Source of the DNA: Nitrospirae bacterium CG2_30_53_67
GTDB taxonomy: Bacteria; CG2-30-53-67
Direction: 5' to 3'
DNA length: 24,616 bases
Assembly: GCA_001873285.1 (NCBI GenBank)
Contig: MNYV01000020.1
Location: 1 to 24,616, forward strand
Of this stretch, positions 15,517-23,054 are shown in pieces. Each line of letters starts with the position of its first letter. The stretch's first letter is position 1. The notes under the pieces were generated by a model. That model saw only the letters and a list, made by a program, of their open reading frames with translations, was not told the DNA's origin and did not search any database. The translations under genes were made by a program, and so were the position numbers.

Positions 15517-17250
15517 GTGAGGCCGATGTCGGGTCGTTTTCTCATGTCCGAAAGATTTGAATTACATGATGATGACATCACGAACCGCTTGAAGTGGCTC
15601 ATGCTCATGCGCATGATCCTGGTGACCTTCCTGCTTGGGGTCACGCTGATCGCCGGCTTCAAGAGCCGCAGCCAGGAAGTGGTTTCGTCATTTACGTCGC
15701 TCTATCTCCTGATCGGATACTCCTATCTTTTTACGGGTTTTTCTGCGGTTGTATTCAAATATGTGAAGCGGAAGATAGGGCTGAGCTATTTCCAGATCCT
15801 GGGCGATATCGTATTCATCACCGGAGTTCTTCAAATCACCGGCGGGATTGAAAGTCCTTTTGTCTTTCTCTATTTTCTCTCCATCATCAGCGGAAGCATT
15901 CTTTACTATAAGCGGGGGAGCCTGTCCGCCGCCGCCTTGAGCGCCCTTTCTTATATGGTTCTCTTCTATTTCAACACGGCAGGCTGGTCCTGGTTCCATG
16001 CCGGCGGTCATTCCATAACGGAAATGACGCAGCTGTATTACCGGGGTTTCCTGAATCTTTTTTCGTTCTTTGTCATTGCCTTCTTAAGCAATGAGCTGGC
16101 GAAGCGTCTGGAGACGGCCGGGGAGGAGATCAAGGAGAGAGAGGACAGGATTGAGGATCTGCAGGTCTTGCATGAAAATATCATCCGCAGCGTGACCAGC
16201 GGCCTGATCACGACGGATCAAAACGGCATGATCACCTCGGTAAACCTCTCTGCAGAGAAGATTCTTCAGATGTCCATGAATGAGATCCTTCACGCAGGAG
16301 TCGTCCGGATCTTCCCTTATCCCGAAGTCAGGGGCTACCTGAACCGTCATGTTTCGGATGATGATGAAGGCTACAGCCGGTTTGAAATAACCCATATCAG
16401 CCGGCATGGCGATGAGAAGACCCTGGGTATGACTCTGTCGCGCCTTCGGAACACGAAGGGCGACTATACCGGTTTTCTTTGCGCCTTTCAGGATCTGACC
16501 CGATTCAAGTCCATGGAAGAGAAGATGAAAAAAAGAGAACAATTGGCCGTCATCGGCGAGCTTGCCGCGGGCATCGCCCATGAGATCCGAAATCCCCTTG
16601 CTTCCATGAGCGGCTCCATCCAGGTGTTACGATCCGAACTCGATCTCAGCAAGGAGAACAGAAGGCTCATGGATATCATCCTCAAGGAGACGGACCGGCT
16701 GAACAGCCTCATCGGGAACTTCCTGATGTATGCGCGCCCGCGTTCTTTGGAGTGCAGGCCTGTTCGGATCAAAGAGCTGATAGACGAGGCGGTCACCCTT
16801 CTGAAAAACAGCGGAAGGATAGCGGCTTCGATCCGGATCGAAACGGATATCGAAGAAGATACGGAAATTTTTGCCGACCCCGTTTCCATCCGCCAGGTGT
16901 TTTGGAATCTTGCGGTCAATGCCGTTGAAGCCATGCCGGAGGGCGGCATCCTTCGGGTGTCGGTCAAGGCGCAGGACCGGAAGCTCTCCAAAGAGAAAGG
17001 GAGCACGGGATTTGTGCGGATGACGGTCTCGGATACGGGCGGGGGGATCGATCCTGCGGCCAGGAAAAAACTCTTCTTCCCTTTCTATACCACCAAGGAA
17101 CGCGGGTCGGGGCTGGGGCTTGCCATTGTCCATCAGATTGTACAGCAGCATGCGGGCTGGATCGATGTGGTCAATCATCCCGGATCGGGAGTGGAGTTCC
17201 ATCTCTATCTGCCTGAGGCCGCCCCATCCATGGTCTTGAATGGAGTATAG
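15517..17250 (+). CDS. pilS: Sensor histidine kinase PilS
   Basis: This membrane kinase of about 577 aa is expected to phosphorylate PilR and so control pilin transcription. The N-terminal half has about six hydrophobic segments (from about residue 28 to 195). Then come a linker helix, a PAS domain (about 220-330; ITTDQNGMITSVNLSAEKIL), the HisKA phosphoacceptor H355 (AAGIAHEIRNPLASM) and an ATPase domain with the N box (QVFWNLAVNAVEAMPEGG), DTGGGIDP, FFPFYTTKERGSGLGLAIV. The first in-frame start is a GTG at 15517; ATGs at 15526 (GAGG upstream) and 15544 are alternatives. The stop directly abuts the pilR ATG. Confidence 0.95.
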   Translation: MRPMSGRFLMSERFELHDDDITNRLKWLMLMRMILVTFLLGVTLIAGFKSRSQEVVSSFTSLYLLIGYSYLFTGFSAVVFKYVKRKIGLSYFQILGDIVFITGVLQITGGIESPFVFLYFLSIISGSILYYKRGSLSAAALSALSYMVLFYFNTAGWSWFHAGGHSITEMTQLYYRGFLNLFSFFVIAFLSNELAKRLETAGEEIKEREDRIEDLQVLHENIIRSVTSGLITTDQNGMITSVNLSAEKILQMSMNEILHAGVVRIFPYPEVRGYLNRHVSDDDEGYSRFEITHISRHGDEKTLGMTLSRLRNTKGDYTGFLCAFQDLTRFKSMEEKMKKREQLAVIGELAAGIAHEIRNPLASMSGSIQVLRSELDLSKENRRLMDIILKETDRLNSLIGNFLMYARPRSLECRPVRIKELIDEAVTLLKNSGRIAASIRIETDIEEDTEIFADPVSIRQVFWNLAVNAVEAMPEGGILRVSVKAQDRKLSKEKGSTGFVRMTVSDTGGGIDPAARKKLFFPFYTTKERGSGLGLAIVHQIVQQHAGWIDVVNHPGSGVEFHLYLPEAAPSMVLNGV

Positions 17251-18627
17251 ATGGATCCCATTTTAATCGTTGACGATGAAGAAAGCATGCGGGAGTTTCT
17301 CTCCATCATGCTGAAAAAGGAAGGGTACGCCGTGAAGACGGCGGAGAGCGCCGGTGATGCCCTCCGCATGATTGAAAAGCAGATCTTCGCCCTGGTGATC
17401 TCAGACATCAAGATGCCGGGTATGGATGGAATCCAGCTCCTATCAGAGATCCGGAAGATCTCTCCGGATACGCAGGTTCTCATGATCACAGCCTTCGGTT
17501 CCACGGATACCGCTGTGGAAGCCATGAGGAAAGGGGCCATCGATTATGTGGTCAAGCCCTTCAAGGTGGACGAGATCAAGATCATTATTGAGAATGCCCT
17601 GGAGAAAAAGCGCCTGGAGCAGGAGAACGTCCTTCTGAAGCAGGAGCTTTTGTCGCTCGGCGGACTGGACCGGATCGTGGGGAAGAGCCAGGCCATGCAG
17701 CGTGTTTTTTCGGTCATTCAGAAGACGGCCAACAGCAAGAGCAATGTCCTGATTACCGGGGAGAGCGGCACCGGCAAGGAGTTGGTCGCCAGGGCCATCC
17801 ACCGGCTGAGCCAGCGGGCGGACAAGCCGTTTGTCAGCGTGAACTGCGGCGCGCTTCCCGAGAACCTCTTGGAAAGCGAACTTTTCGGTCACCAACGCGG
17901 GGCCTTCACCGGCGCGGTGGAGAACAAGATGGGGTTGTTTCAAGCGGCGGATGGAGGGACGATCTTTCTCGATGAGATCGGCGAGATGACCCCTGCCATG
18001 CAGGTCAAGATTCTGCGCGTCCTGCAGGATCAGGAGTTCCGCAGGATCGGCGGGATTGAGGATATCCGTGTGGATGTCCGCGTGATTGCAGCCTCCAATC
18101 AGAACTTCGACCGGATGGTCAAGGAGAAGAAGTTCCGTGAGGATCTCTATTACCGGCTGAATGTCATCCCGATAGAGGTTCCAAGCCTGAGAGAGAGAAG
18201 AGAGGATATCCCCCTGCTGGTGAGCCATTTTCTCAAAAAGTATTCCCCAAACGGGGTTCTGACCGTAACACAGGAGTGCATGGACCTTCTGGTCCGGCAT
18301 GAATGGAAGGGAAATGTCCGGGAACTTGAAAATATCATTGAGCGGTCCATTGTGATGATGCAGGGGGACCGGATTACCGTTGATTGTCTTCCCAAGCATA
18401 TCCTGGAGGGGGCTGAATCCTCCGGAGATCTCACTGTGGAGATTCCTGCAGACGGAGTGGATTTCGACCGGGTCATCTCGGAGATCGAAAAGGATCTCCT
18501 CCTCAAGGCGCTTCATAAAACCGGGTGGGTCAAGAAGGAAGCCGCCCTCATCTTAAACATGAGCTTCCGTTCCTTCCGCTACAAATTGAGCAAGTACGGC
18601 ATCAGCAAGATTGATGCCGAAGACTGA
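17251..18627 (+). CDS. pilR: Sigma54-dependent response regulator PilR
   Basis: This 458-aa NtrC-type activator contains a receiver domain (about 1-120) with phosphoacceptor D52 in VISDIKMPG and the early acidic pair VDDEE. It continues with an AAA+ domain carrying Walker A GESGTGKE (about 170-177), the sigma54-contacting GAFTGA loop (217-222), FLDEIGEM (Walker B) and FREDLYYRLNVIPI. It ends with a Fis-type helix-turn-helix (EAALILNMSFRSFRYKLSKYGI). It follows pilS with no gap and has GGAG in the pilS end as ribosome site. The usual target promoter, pilA, is not in this window. Confidence 0.96.
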   Translation: MDPILIVDDEESMREFLSIMLKKEGYAVKTAESAGDALRMIEKQIFALVISDIKMPGMDGIQLLSEIRKISPDTQVLMITAFGSTDTAVEAMRKGAIDYVVKPFKVDEIKIIIENALEKKRLEQENVLLKQELLSLGGLDRIVGKSQAMQRVFSVIQKTANSKSNVLITGESGTGKELVARAIHRLSQRADKPFVSVNCGALPENLLESELFGHQRGAFTGAVENKMGLFQAADGGTIFLDEIGEMTPAMQVKILRVLQDQEFRRIGGIEDIRVDVRVIAASNQNFDRMVKEKKFREDLYYRLNVIPIEVPSLRERREDIPLLVSHFLKKYSPNGVLTVTQECMDLLVRHEWKGNVRELENIIERSIVMMQGDRITVDCLPKHILEGAESSGDLTVEIPADGVDFDRVISEIEKDLLLKALHKTGWVKKEAALILNMSFRSFRYKLSKYGISKIDAED

Positions 18628-18722
18628 CGGAATCCATTACTCTGACTCTCCCCATATCAGGCCTGTTCCTGAGTTCTGCGGCTTTTCTAAAAAATCCGGC
18701 GCTTGAATTTTAAATCGGCATG

Positions 18723-18774
18723 TGATAACGTACCCGTTAAAGGTTCACGGCATGCAGGAACTTTGACGTTATCA
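18723..18774. repeat. Perfect 9-bp inverted repeat upstream of lapA
   Basis: TGATAACGT (18723-18731) and ACGTTATCA (18766-18774) frame 34 bp in the 171-bp gap after pilR, ending 24 bp before the lapA ATG. It could be an operator pair for lapAB or a long stem in its leader. No terminator or clear promoter boxes are evident. Confidence 0.55.
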
Positions 18775-18798
18775 TAACCCACCCATGGGGAGAAGGCC

Positions 18799-19143
18799 AT
18801 GCTGATACTCAAGATGATAGTCACGCTGATCATTTTTCTCGGTCTCCTTTTTTTTGCAAATCAGAACAGCACGGATGTTTCAATTTATTACGGCATGAAG
18901 GGCCCCATCCAGCTCCCCCTCTTTCTTGCGATCCTGATATCATTCCTGGCCGGAATGATCATCGCGTTATTCATCAGCTATATTGAGAAGTTTAAGCTCA
19001 AAGGACAAATTCGGGCTCTCAGGAGAGAGAAAAAGGCGATGGAAGGGGAACTGAACTCCCTTAGGAGAATGCCCATACTTGAATCCATGACCCAAAGACA
19101 TCCTGAAGAAATCCCGCCGGATGAGCCCAAGGGGATCGTATGA
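18799..19143 (+). CDS. lapA: LapA-type membrane protein (DUF1049)
   Basis: A 114-aa small inner-membrane protein. Two hydrophobic segments, about 4-22 and 38-62 (FLAILISFLAGMIIALFISYI), are separated by the family pattern ANQNSTDVSIYYG, and a charged coiled-coil tail follows (LKGQIRALRREKKAMEGELNSL). LapA and LapB work together in lipopolysaccharide assembly control in proteobacteria. The GGAGAAGG stretch just upstream is the ribosome site. Its end overlaps lapB by 4 bp (ATGA). Confidence 0.9.
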   Translation: MLILKMIVTLIIFLGLLFFANQNSTDVSIYYGMKGPIQLPLFLAILISFLAGMIIALFISYIEKFKLKGQIRALRREKKAMEGELNSLRRMPILESMTQRHPEEIPPDEPKGIV

Positions 19144-20297
19144 TCCATCCTCAGATCGAGACGATCCTTCTGATCGGGATAGGATTCCTTGCAGGGGCCG
19201 CCCTCGTCCGGATCCTTCCCAGGAAAGACCACGTCTCCAAGAATCAGCAAGAGGGCCGTACCGGCTTTTACAAAAGTCTGAACTATATCCTCTCCAATGA
19301 GCATGATAAAGCCATCGAGGAATTCACCCATATGGTGGAGCTGGATTCCGAAACCGTGGAGGTCTATCTTGCCCTGGGAAGTCTGTTCCGCTCCAAGGGC
19401 GAGGTCGGCCGGGCCATTCGGATTCACCAGAGCATCATCGTCCGCCCTTCACTGGACAAGAGGATCAAGGTCCAGGCATACTTTGATCTGGCCCTGGACT
19501 ACCAGAAGGCCGGTCTTTTCGACAACGCAATCGAAACATTCAGGGCCGTTATTCAGTTGGACCCCCATCATTTCCAGGCGCACCAGCGCCTGGAAAAGAT
19601 CTACGAAGAGGAGAAGAGCTGGGACAAGGCCTTCGAGATCCAGAAGAAGATCCAGAAACTGACCAACACCAAGGACACCATGGTGCTGGCGCATCTGGAA
19701 ACCGAAAAGGCCAAGCGCCTTCAGGAGCAAGGCCCGATAGACGATGCAATCCAGGGCTACAGGAGGGCGATACAGATCGACCGCAGATGTGTGGATGCCT
19801 ATCTGCATCTCGGCGACCTGTTCCATGATCAGGGAAAGTACCAGAAGGCGATCGGCATCTGGGAAGAGGTTTCAGAGCTCATCCCGGAATATGCCTTTCT
19901 GACCTACAAGAGGCTGGAGAATGCCTATTACGAACTCGGCCGGTACGAGGAGATGGGGGAGATCTATAAGAGAAATGTTACCAGGAATTCCAAGGATGTC
20001 CAGAGCCGGTTGGTCCTGGGAGACCACTACATCAGAAAAGGGGAGCTAAACGACGCCGCCCAGGAATACCAGGATGTCATCAGGATCAGTCCGAATTGCA
20101 TTGAGGCCCACCGGAGGATGGCGGAGATCCTGGTATCCCAGGGAAAGATGGATGAACTCAAACGTGAACTGGAGATGGTGATGACGATCTTTTCCACCAA
20201 ATACCTTTTTTACCATTGCAGCGGGTGCGGTTTTGAATCCAAGAATATCCTCTGGCACTGCCCCCAGTGCAAGAGCTGGGATACTTTTGTCCATTAA
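19140..20297 (+). CDS. lapB: LapB-type TPR protein with C-terminal rubredoxin-like zinc site
   Basis: This 385-aa protein has an N-terminal membrane anchor (about 7-25; ETILLIGIGFLAGAALVRIL), then a row of TPR units (for example NEHDKAIEEFTHMVELDSETVEVYLALG and DNAIETFRAVIQLDPHHFQAHQRL). It ends in a metal-binding knuckle with CSGCGFESKNILWHCPQC. This layout and length match LapB (YciM), which adjusts LPS synthesis through LpxC turnover by FtsH. The specific partner in this organism is inference. It is translationally coupled to lapA. Confidence 0.93.
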   Translation: MIHPQIETILLIGIGFLAGAALVRILPRKDHVSKNQQEGRTGFYKSLNYILSNEHDKAIEEFTHMVELDSETVEVYLALGSLFRSKGEVGRAIRIHQSIIVRPSLDKRIKVQAYFDLALDYQKAGLFDNAIETFRAVIQLDPHHFQAHQRLEKIYEEEKSWDKAFEIQKKIQKLTNTKDTMVLAHLETEKAKRLQEQGPIDDAIQGYRRAIQIDRRCVDAYLHLGDLFHDQGKYQKAIGIWEEVSELIPEYAFLTYKRLENAYYELGRYEEMGEIYKRNVTRNSKDVQSRLVLGDHYIRKGELNDAAQEYQDVIRISPNCIEAHRRMAEILVSQGKMDELKRELEMVMTIFSTKYLFYHCSGCGFESKNILWHCPQCKSWDTFVH

Positions 20298-20598
20298 AAC
20301 CGGAATTCGTTATTCGCCCGTGGCCGCCTTGTGGAGTTTGATCTCCACCATATCAAAGCTCCCTTTTCAATGATCCCTTTCTATCAGAATTAATGCTGAG
20401 GACCACGGGCATAAGTCGGCTTGGCCTGATCCTCCTCCTTTACGAGTCATCAACCGCCGGTATGGGAACCATGCATTAGAATGATCTTGACATGAATATC
20501 TATTGGGTGATAAATAACCCTTAACGGTAAAAATAGAAAAAGTGGAAGGCTTGTTTTCTGAAACTTACTTGCATCAGCAGAGGGAAGATTAAACATTA

Positions 20599-20618
20599 AA
20601 TAGGGCGCTGTCCCTATT
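20599..20618. repeat. Third copy of the GGGCGCTGTCCCTATT repeat
   Basis: AATAGGG-N6-CCCTATT is a perfect 7+7 inverted repeat. Positions 20603-20618 are identical to the core of the tandem repeat at 1-71, more than 20 kb away. Confidence 0.8.
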
Positions 20619-20654
20619 ATTTTACTAACACGTAATATCATGACAATAATTGCC

Positions 20655-20684
20655 TTTACTACCTCCCGTTCTTTTTGGTATGAT
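20655..20684 (+). promoter_or_regulatory. Possible promoter of the C5 methyltransferase operon
   Basis: TTTACT (20655-20660) and TATGAT (20679-20684) are 18 bp apart, 25 bp before the methyltransferase ATG. The -35 box is weak. Confidence 0.35.
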
Positions 20685-20709
20685 GATTGACAAATGATAC
20701 GGACATCCC

Positions 20710-22005
20710 ATGACGAAAAATAGAAAATACGATAAAACCAAAAAGGACATCCCTCTCGTTGCGGAAGAAGAAGCCGTTTATCTGGCACGAGTAGACGGAA
20801 CATTACAGGATGTAAAATTAAAACCCAAGCTGATTGATCTATTCGCCGGTGCCGGCGGTATGACGCTCGGATTCACGAAGTTGACCGGTCATGGTTTTGA
20901 GCCGGTTTGGGCGAACGATTTTAACGATCATGCAGCAAGGACGTACAATGCCAATTTCGGCAACCATTGTATCGTCGGCGACATTGTAAGCATTCTCGAA
21001 AACCCACGTACTAAAATTCCGAAAGCCGACGTAGTCATCGGCGGCCCACCCTGTCAAGGTTTCAGCCTTCTCAATAAGAACCGAGACGACGACCCGCGCA
21101 AGCAACTATGGCGACCGTACATGGATATTGTAGAACGCTCCGGCGCCTCCATTTTCGTCATGGAAAATGTCCCCCAAATGCTTGATTCTTTCGAGCATGG
21201 TGAAATCATCGGAGTTGCCGAATCGCTGGGTTTCAAACTTCGCTGGGCTAAGTTATGTGCAGCGGATTACGGCGTATCGCAAACAAGATGGCGTGCTTTC
21301 ATAATAGGCTGTAAATTCGCAGACCCTGAAGGTGTTTTCCCTCCGAAAAAAACAAACTACAATATCAACAACGGTTATCGCAAAGCGTTTTCTGAAGAGT
21401 TCGACTCATATATTGTGAATCCTTCGCCGTGGAGAAACGTTCGCGATGCCATCGCCGATCTGCCGCCGCCGGTCGGAACGGAAATTCGGGACATCCCGCC
21501 CCCGCTTGACCTTCACTTCGGACGTACGCCTACGCCGATGAGTATGAAACGTTATCGCGCTATACCGAAAGAGGGGATGAATCGATTCGACCTTCAAAAG
21601 AAAGCGCCGGATATTACTCCTGCATGTTGGATTCGCAAAACATCCGGCGGTACTGATCTATTCGGAAGGCTCTGGTGGGATAGGCCGTCTTTTACTATAA
21701 GAACGGAGTTTTTCAAACCGGAGAAAGGGCGCTATCTTCATCCCGTGCAGCATCGGCCTATAACCCACCGAGAGGCTGCGAGACTGCAATCATTCCCCGA
21801 TGATTTCAGATTCGTCGGGACAAAGATAGAAGTAGCGAAACAAATAGGCAACGCAGTCCCGCCATTGTTGGCCGCGCGCATCGCCGATTGTGTATACACG
21901 TTGCTTCTGTCCAAGGAAATAAATCGATGTCGGACGTCTTCAGCAGGAAAAAAAGAAGCTGGATTATGGCGCGAGTTTCAGGTAGCAACACAAAGCCTGA
22001 AATAA
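20710..22005 (+). CDS. dcm-like: C5-cytosine DNA methyltransferase
   Basis: This 431-aa enzyme methylates cytosine at carbon 5. All main motifs are present in order: I (LIDLFAGAGGMTLGF, 41-55), IV with nucleophile C115 (GGPPCQGFS), VI (MENVPQ, ENV 152-154), VIII (QTRWRAF, 191-197), a variable target-recognition region (about 200-330), IX (ITHREAARLQSFPDDF) and X (QIGNAVPP). The recognition sequence cannot be read from the protein. The start lacks a clear ribosome site. Its last 79 bp overlap the vsr gene in another frame. With the Vsr and HNH genes it forms a type II restriction-modification operon. Confidence 0.95.
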   Translation: MTKNRKYDKTKKDIPLVAEEEAVYLARVDGTLQDVKLKPKLIDLFAGAGGMTLGFTKLTGHGFEPVWANDFNDHAARTYNANFGNHCIVGDIVSILENPRTKIPKADVVIGGPPCQGFSLLNKNRDDDPRKQLWRPYMDIVERSGASIFVMENVPQMLDSFEHGEIIGVAESLGFKLRWAKLCAADYGVSQTRWRAFIIGCKFADPEGVFPPKKTNYNINNGYRKAFSEEFDSYIVNPSPWRNVRDAIADLPPPVGTEIRDIPPPLDLHFGRTPTPMSMKRYRAIPKEGMNRFDLQKKAPDITPACWIRKTSGGTDLFGRLWWDRPSFTIRTEFFKPEKGRYLHPVQHRPITHREAARLQSFPDDFRFVGTKIEVAKQIGNAVPPLLAARIADCVYTLLLSKEINRCRTSSAGKKEAGLWREFQVATQSLK

Positions 22006-22334
22006 TCGTCCGAAGAATACTTTACGGCTTGGGTTTTCGTTATCGTATAAATGTCCGAAAGTTGCCAGGCACTCCCGATATTGTATTATCGAAGCATAAT
22101 AAAGTGGTCTTCGTTCATGGCTGTTTCTGGCATGGCCATAAAGGCTGTAAACGTTCCAAGAGGCCAACTACGAATGTCGCTTTTTGGAACAGGAAAATAG
22201 ACAAGAACATCGAGAGAGACAAAAACGGTTTAAAAGAACTTCGGCGGCTCGGTTGGAAGCCGCTGGTGATTTGGGAATGCCAGACAAAGAAACTCGAATC
22301 ACTGGAAAAAAGGCTCGTTCGCTTTTTCAAATAG
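21927..22334 (+). CDS. vsr: Very short patch repair endonuclease Vsr
   Basis: This 135-aa mismatch endonuclease nicks at T:G mismatches created when 5-methylcytosine deaminates, protecting the sites of the partner methyltransferase from mutation. Signatures are the N-terminal VFSRKKRSWIMARVSGSNTKPE, LPGTPDIVL (D51), VVFVHGCFWHGHKGC (H64, H69 and the C66/H71/C74 zinc-binding region), NRKIDKNIERDK and LGWKPLVIWEC. The ATG at 21927 follows AAGGAAAT at good spacing and yields the canonical Vsr N-terminus. It overlaps the methyltransferase gene by 79 bp, suggesting coupled translation. Confidence 0.96.
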   Translation: MSDVFSRKKRSWIMARVSGSNTKPEIIVRRILYGLGFRYRINVRKLPGTPDIVLSKHNKVVFVHGCFWHGHKGCKRSKRPTTNVAFWNRKIDKNIERDKNGLKELRRLGWKPLVIWECQTKKLESLEKRLVRFFK

Positions 22335-22344
22335 GGGGTGCTTA

Positions 22345-22893
22345 ATGGGATCGAAAGACAAACTGCGGGCATATCTTGAAGCGAACGTAGGCAAAGTTCT
22401 TAAGACGGCTACACTTCGCAAGGTCGCAGGCGTAAGCGAGTACGCACGAAGACTTCGAGAATTACGCGATCAAGAAGGCATGCAGATTCGCTCCCATATC
22501 GACAGGCACGACCTCAAACCCGGCGAATACGTGCTTGAAAGTCTAAAGAGAATTCCGATGCTGGGACGCGGCATATCACCCCAGCTACGTAATGAAATTC
22601 TTGAGCGCAACGGTTTCACCTGCCGACTATGCGGTGCCGGATCTACCGACCCCGATCCATTCAATCCTTCTCGAAAAATCCGGCTTCATATCGACCATAT
22701 CATTCCACTGAGCCAAGACGGCACAAACGATAAGAACAATCTGCGAGTGCTCTGTTCCGCGTGCAATCAAGGCCGATCAAATATTCAGCCGCTTACCGAA
22801 TCTGCTCGAAATGTTTTGGCCCGTATCCGTCGCCTTCCTCGTGCATCTCAAAAAGAAGTTTATGAAGCGTTGAAGAAGGCATTTGCAGAATAA
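22345..22893 (+). CDS. HNH endonuclease, probable restriction enzyme of the C5 methyltransferase system
   Basis: This 182-aa protein has an N-terminal helical, winged-helix-like part (about 1-65; LRAYLEANVGKVLKTATLRKVAGVSEYARRLRELR) and a C-terminal HNH nuclease. Zinc pairs are C93/C96 (FTCRLCGAG) and C137/C140 (VLCSACNQGRSN), and the catalytic block is LHIDHIIPLSQDGTNDKNNLRVL (H115, D117, H118, N131/N132). The order methyltransferase, Vsr, HNH points to the restriction partner, though specificity is unknown. GGGGGTG is the ribosome site, 10 bp after vsr. attC2 begins 44 bp after the stop. Confidence 0.9.
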   Translation: MGSKDKLRAYLEANVGKVLKTATLRKVAGVSEYARRLRELRDQEGMQIRSHIDRHDLKPGEYVLESLKRIPMLGRGISPQLRNEILERNGFTCRLCGAGSTDPDPFNPSRKIRLHIDHIIPLSQDGTNDKNNLRVLCSACNQGRSNIQPLTESARNVLARIRRLPRASQKEVYEALKKAFAE

Positions 22894-22936
22894 AGTTCGG
22901 CCTGATATATCCTTGTCTTTACAATACGCGATGAAC

Positions 22937-22996
22937 GTCCAACAAGCGGCTCGACACCGTCCGGGCTTCGCCCGGCGGGTCAGCCGCGCGTTATAT
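22937..22996 (+). other. attC: attC-like site (attC2) behind the C5 methyltransferase-Vsr-HNH operon
   Basis: This 60-bp imperfect palindrome starts with GTCCAAC (a perfect RYYYAAC R'' box) and ends with GTTATAT (R' box). The arms pair through GCGGCT-C-GAC against GCGGCTGAC, leaving one extra base in the 5' arm as in known attC sites, and then through CCGGGC around a TTC loop. The extra base sets the orientation as plus, so the genes to the left lie in cassette order before it. The R' core GTTATAT equals the core at the attI/cassette junction at 2118-2124. A plain terminator hairpin is an alternative, but the box pattern and lack of a T-run favour attC. Confidence 0.7.
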
Positions 22997-23054
22997 TTTC
23001 CATCACGCCCCTCGGTCTGACACCAGGTAGAACACCGAGAAGAAGAGGATTTTC

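Larger units (their letters stand above)
20298..20709. other. 412-bp intergenic region at the edge of the right accessory segment
   Basis: No convincing gene. Composition shifts from GC-rich to AT-rich around 20470. The stretch contains the palindromic repeat at 20599-20618 and a possible promoter for the methyltransferase. A 117-codon minus-strand frame (20450-20803) runs into the methyltransferase gene and has no recognisable domain. No GTTGGAC core, which would mark the left end of a cassette ending in attC2, was found. Confidence 0.6.

Noticed and set aside
20450-20803. 117-codon minus-strand frame in the gap before the C5 methyltransferase
   Set aside because: It overlaps the methyltransferase start antisense and shows no domain or ribosome site.
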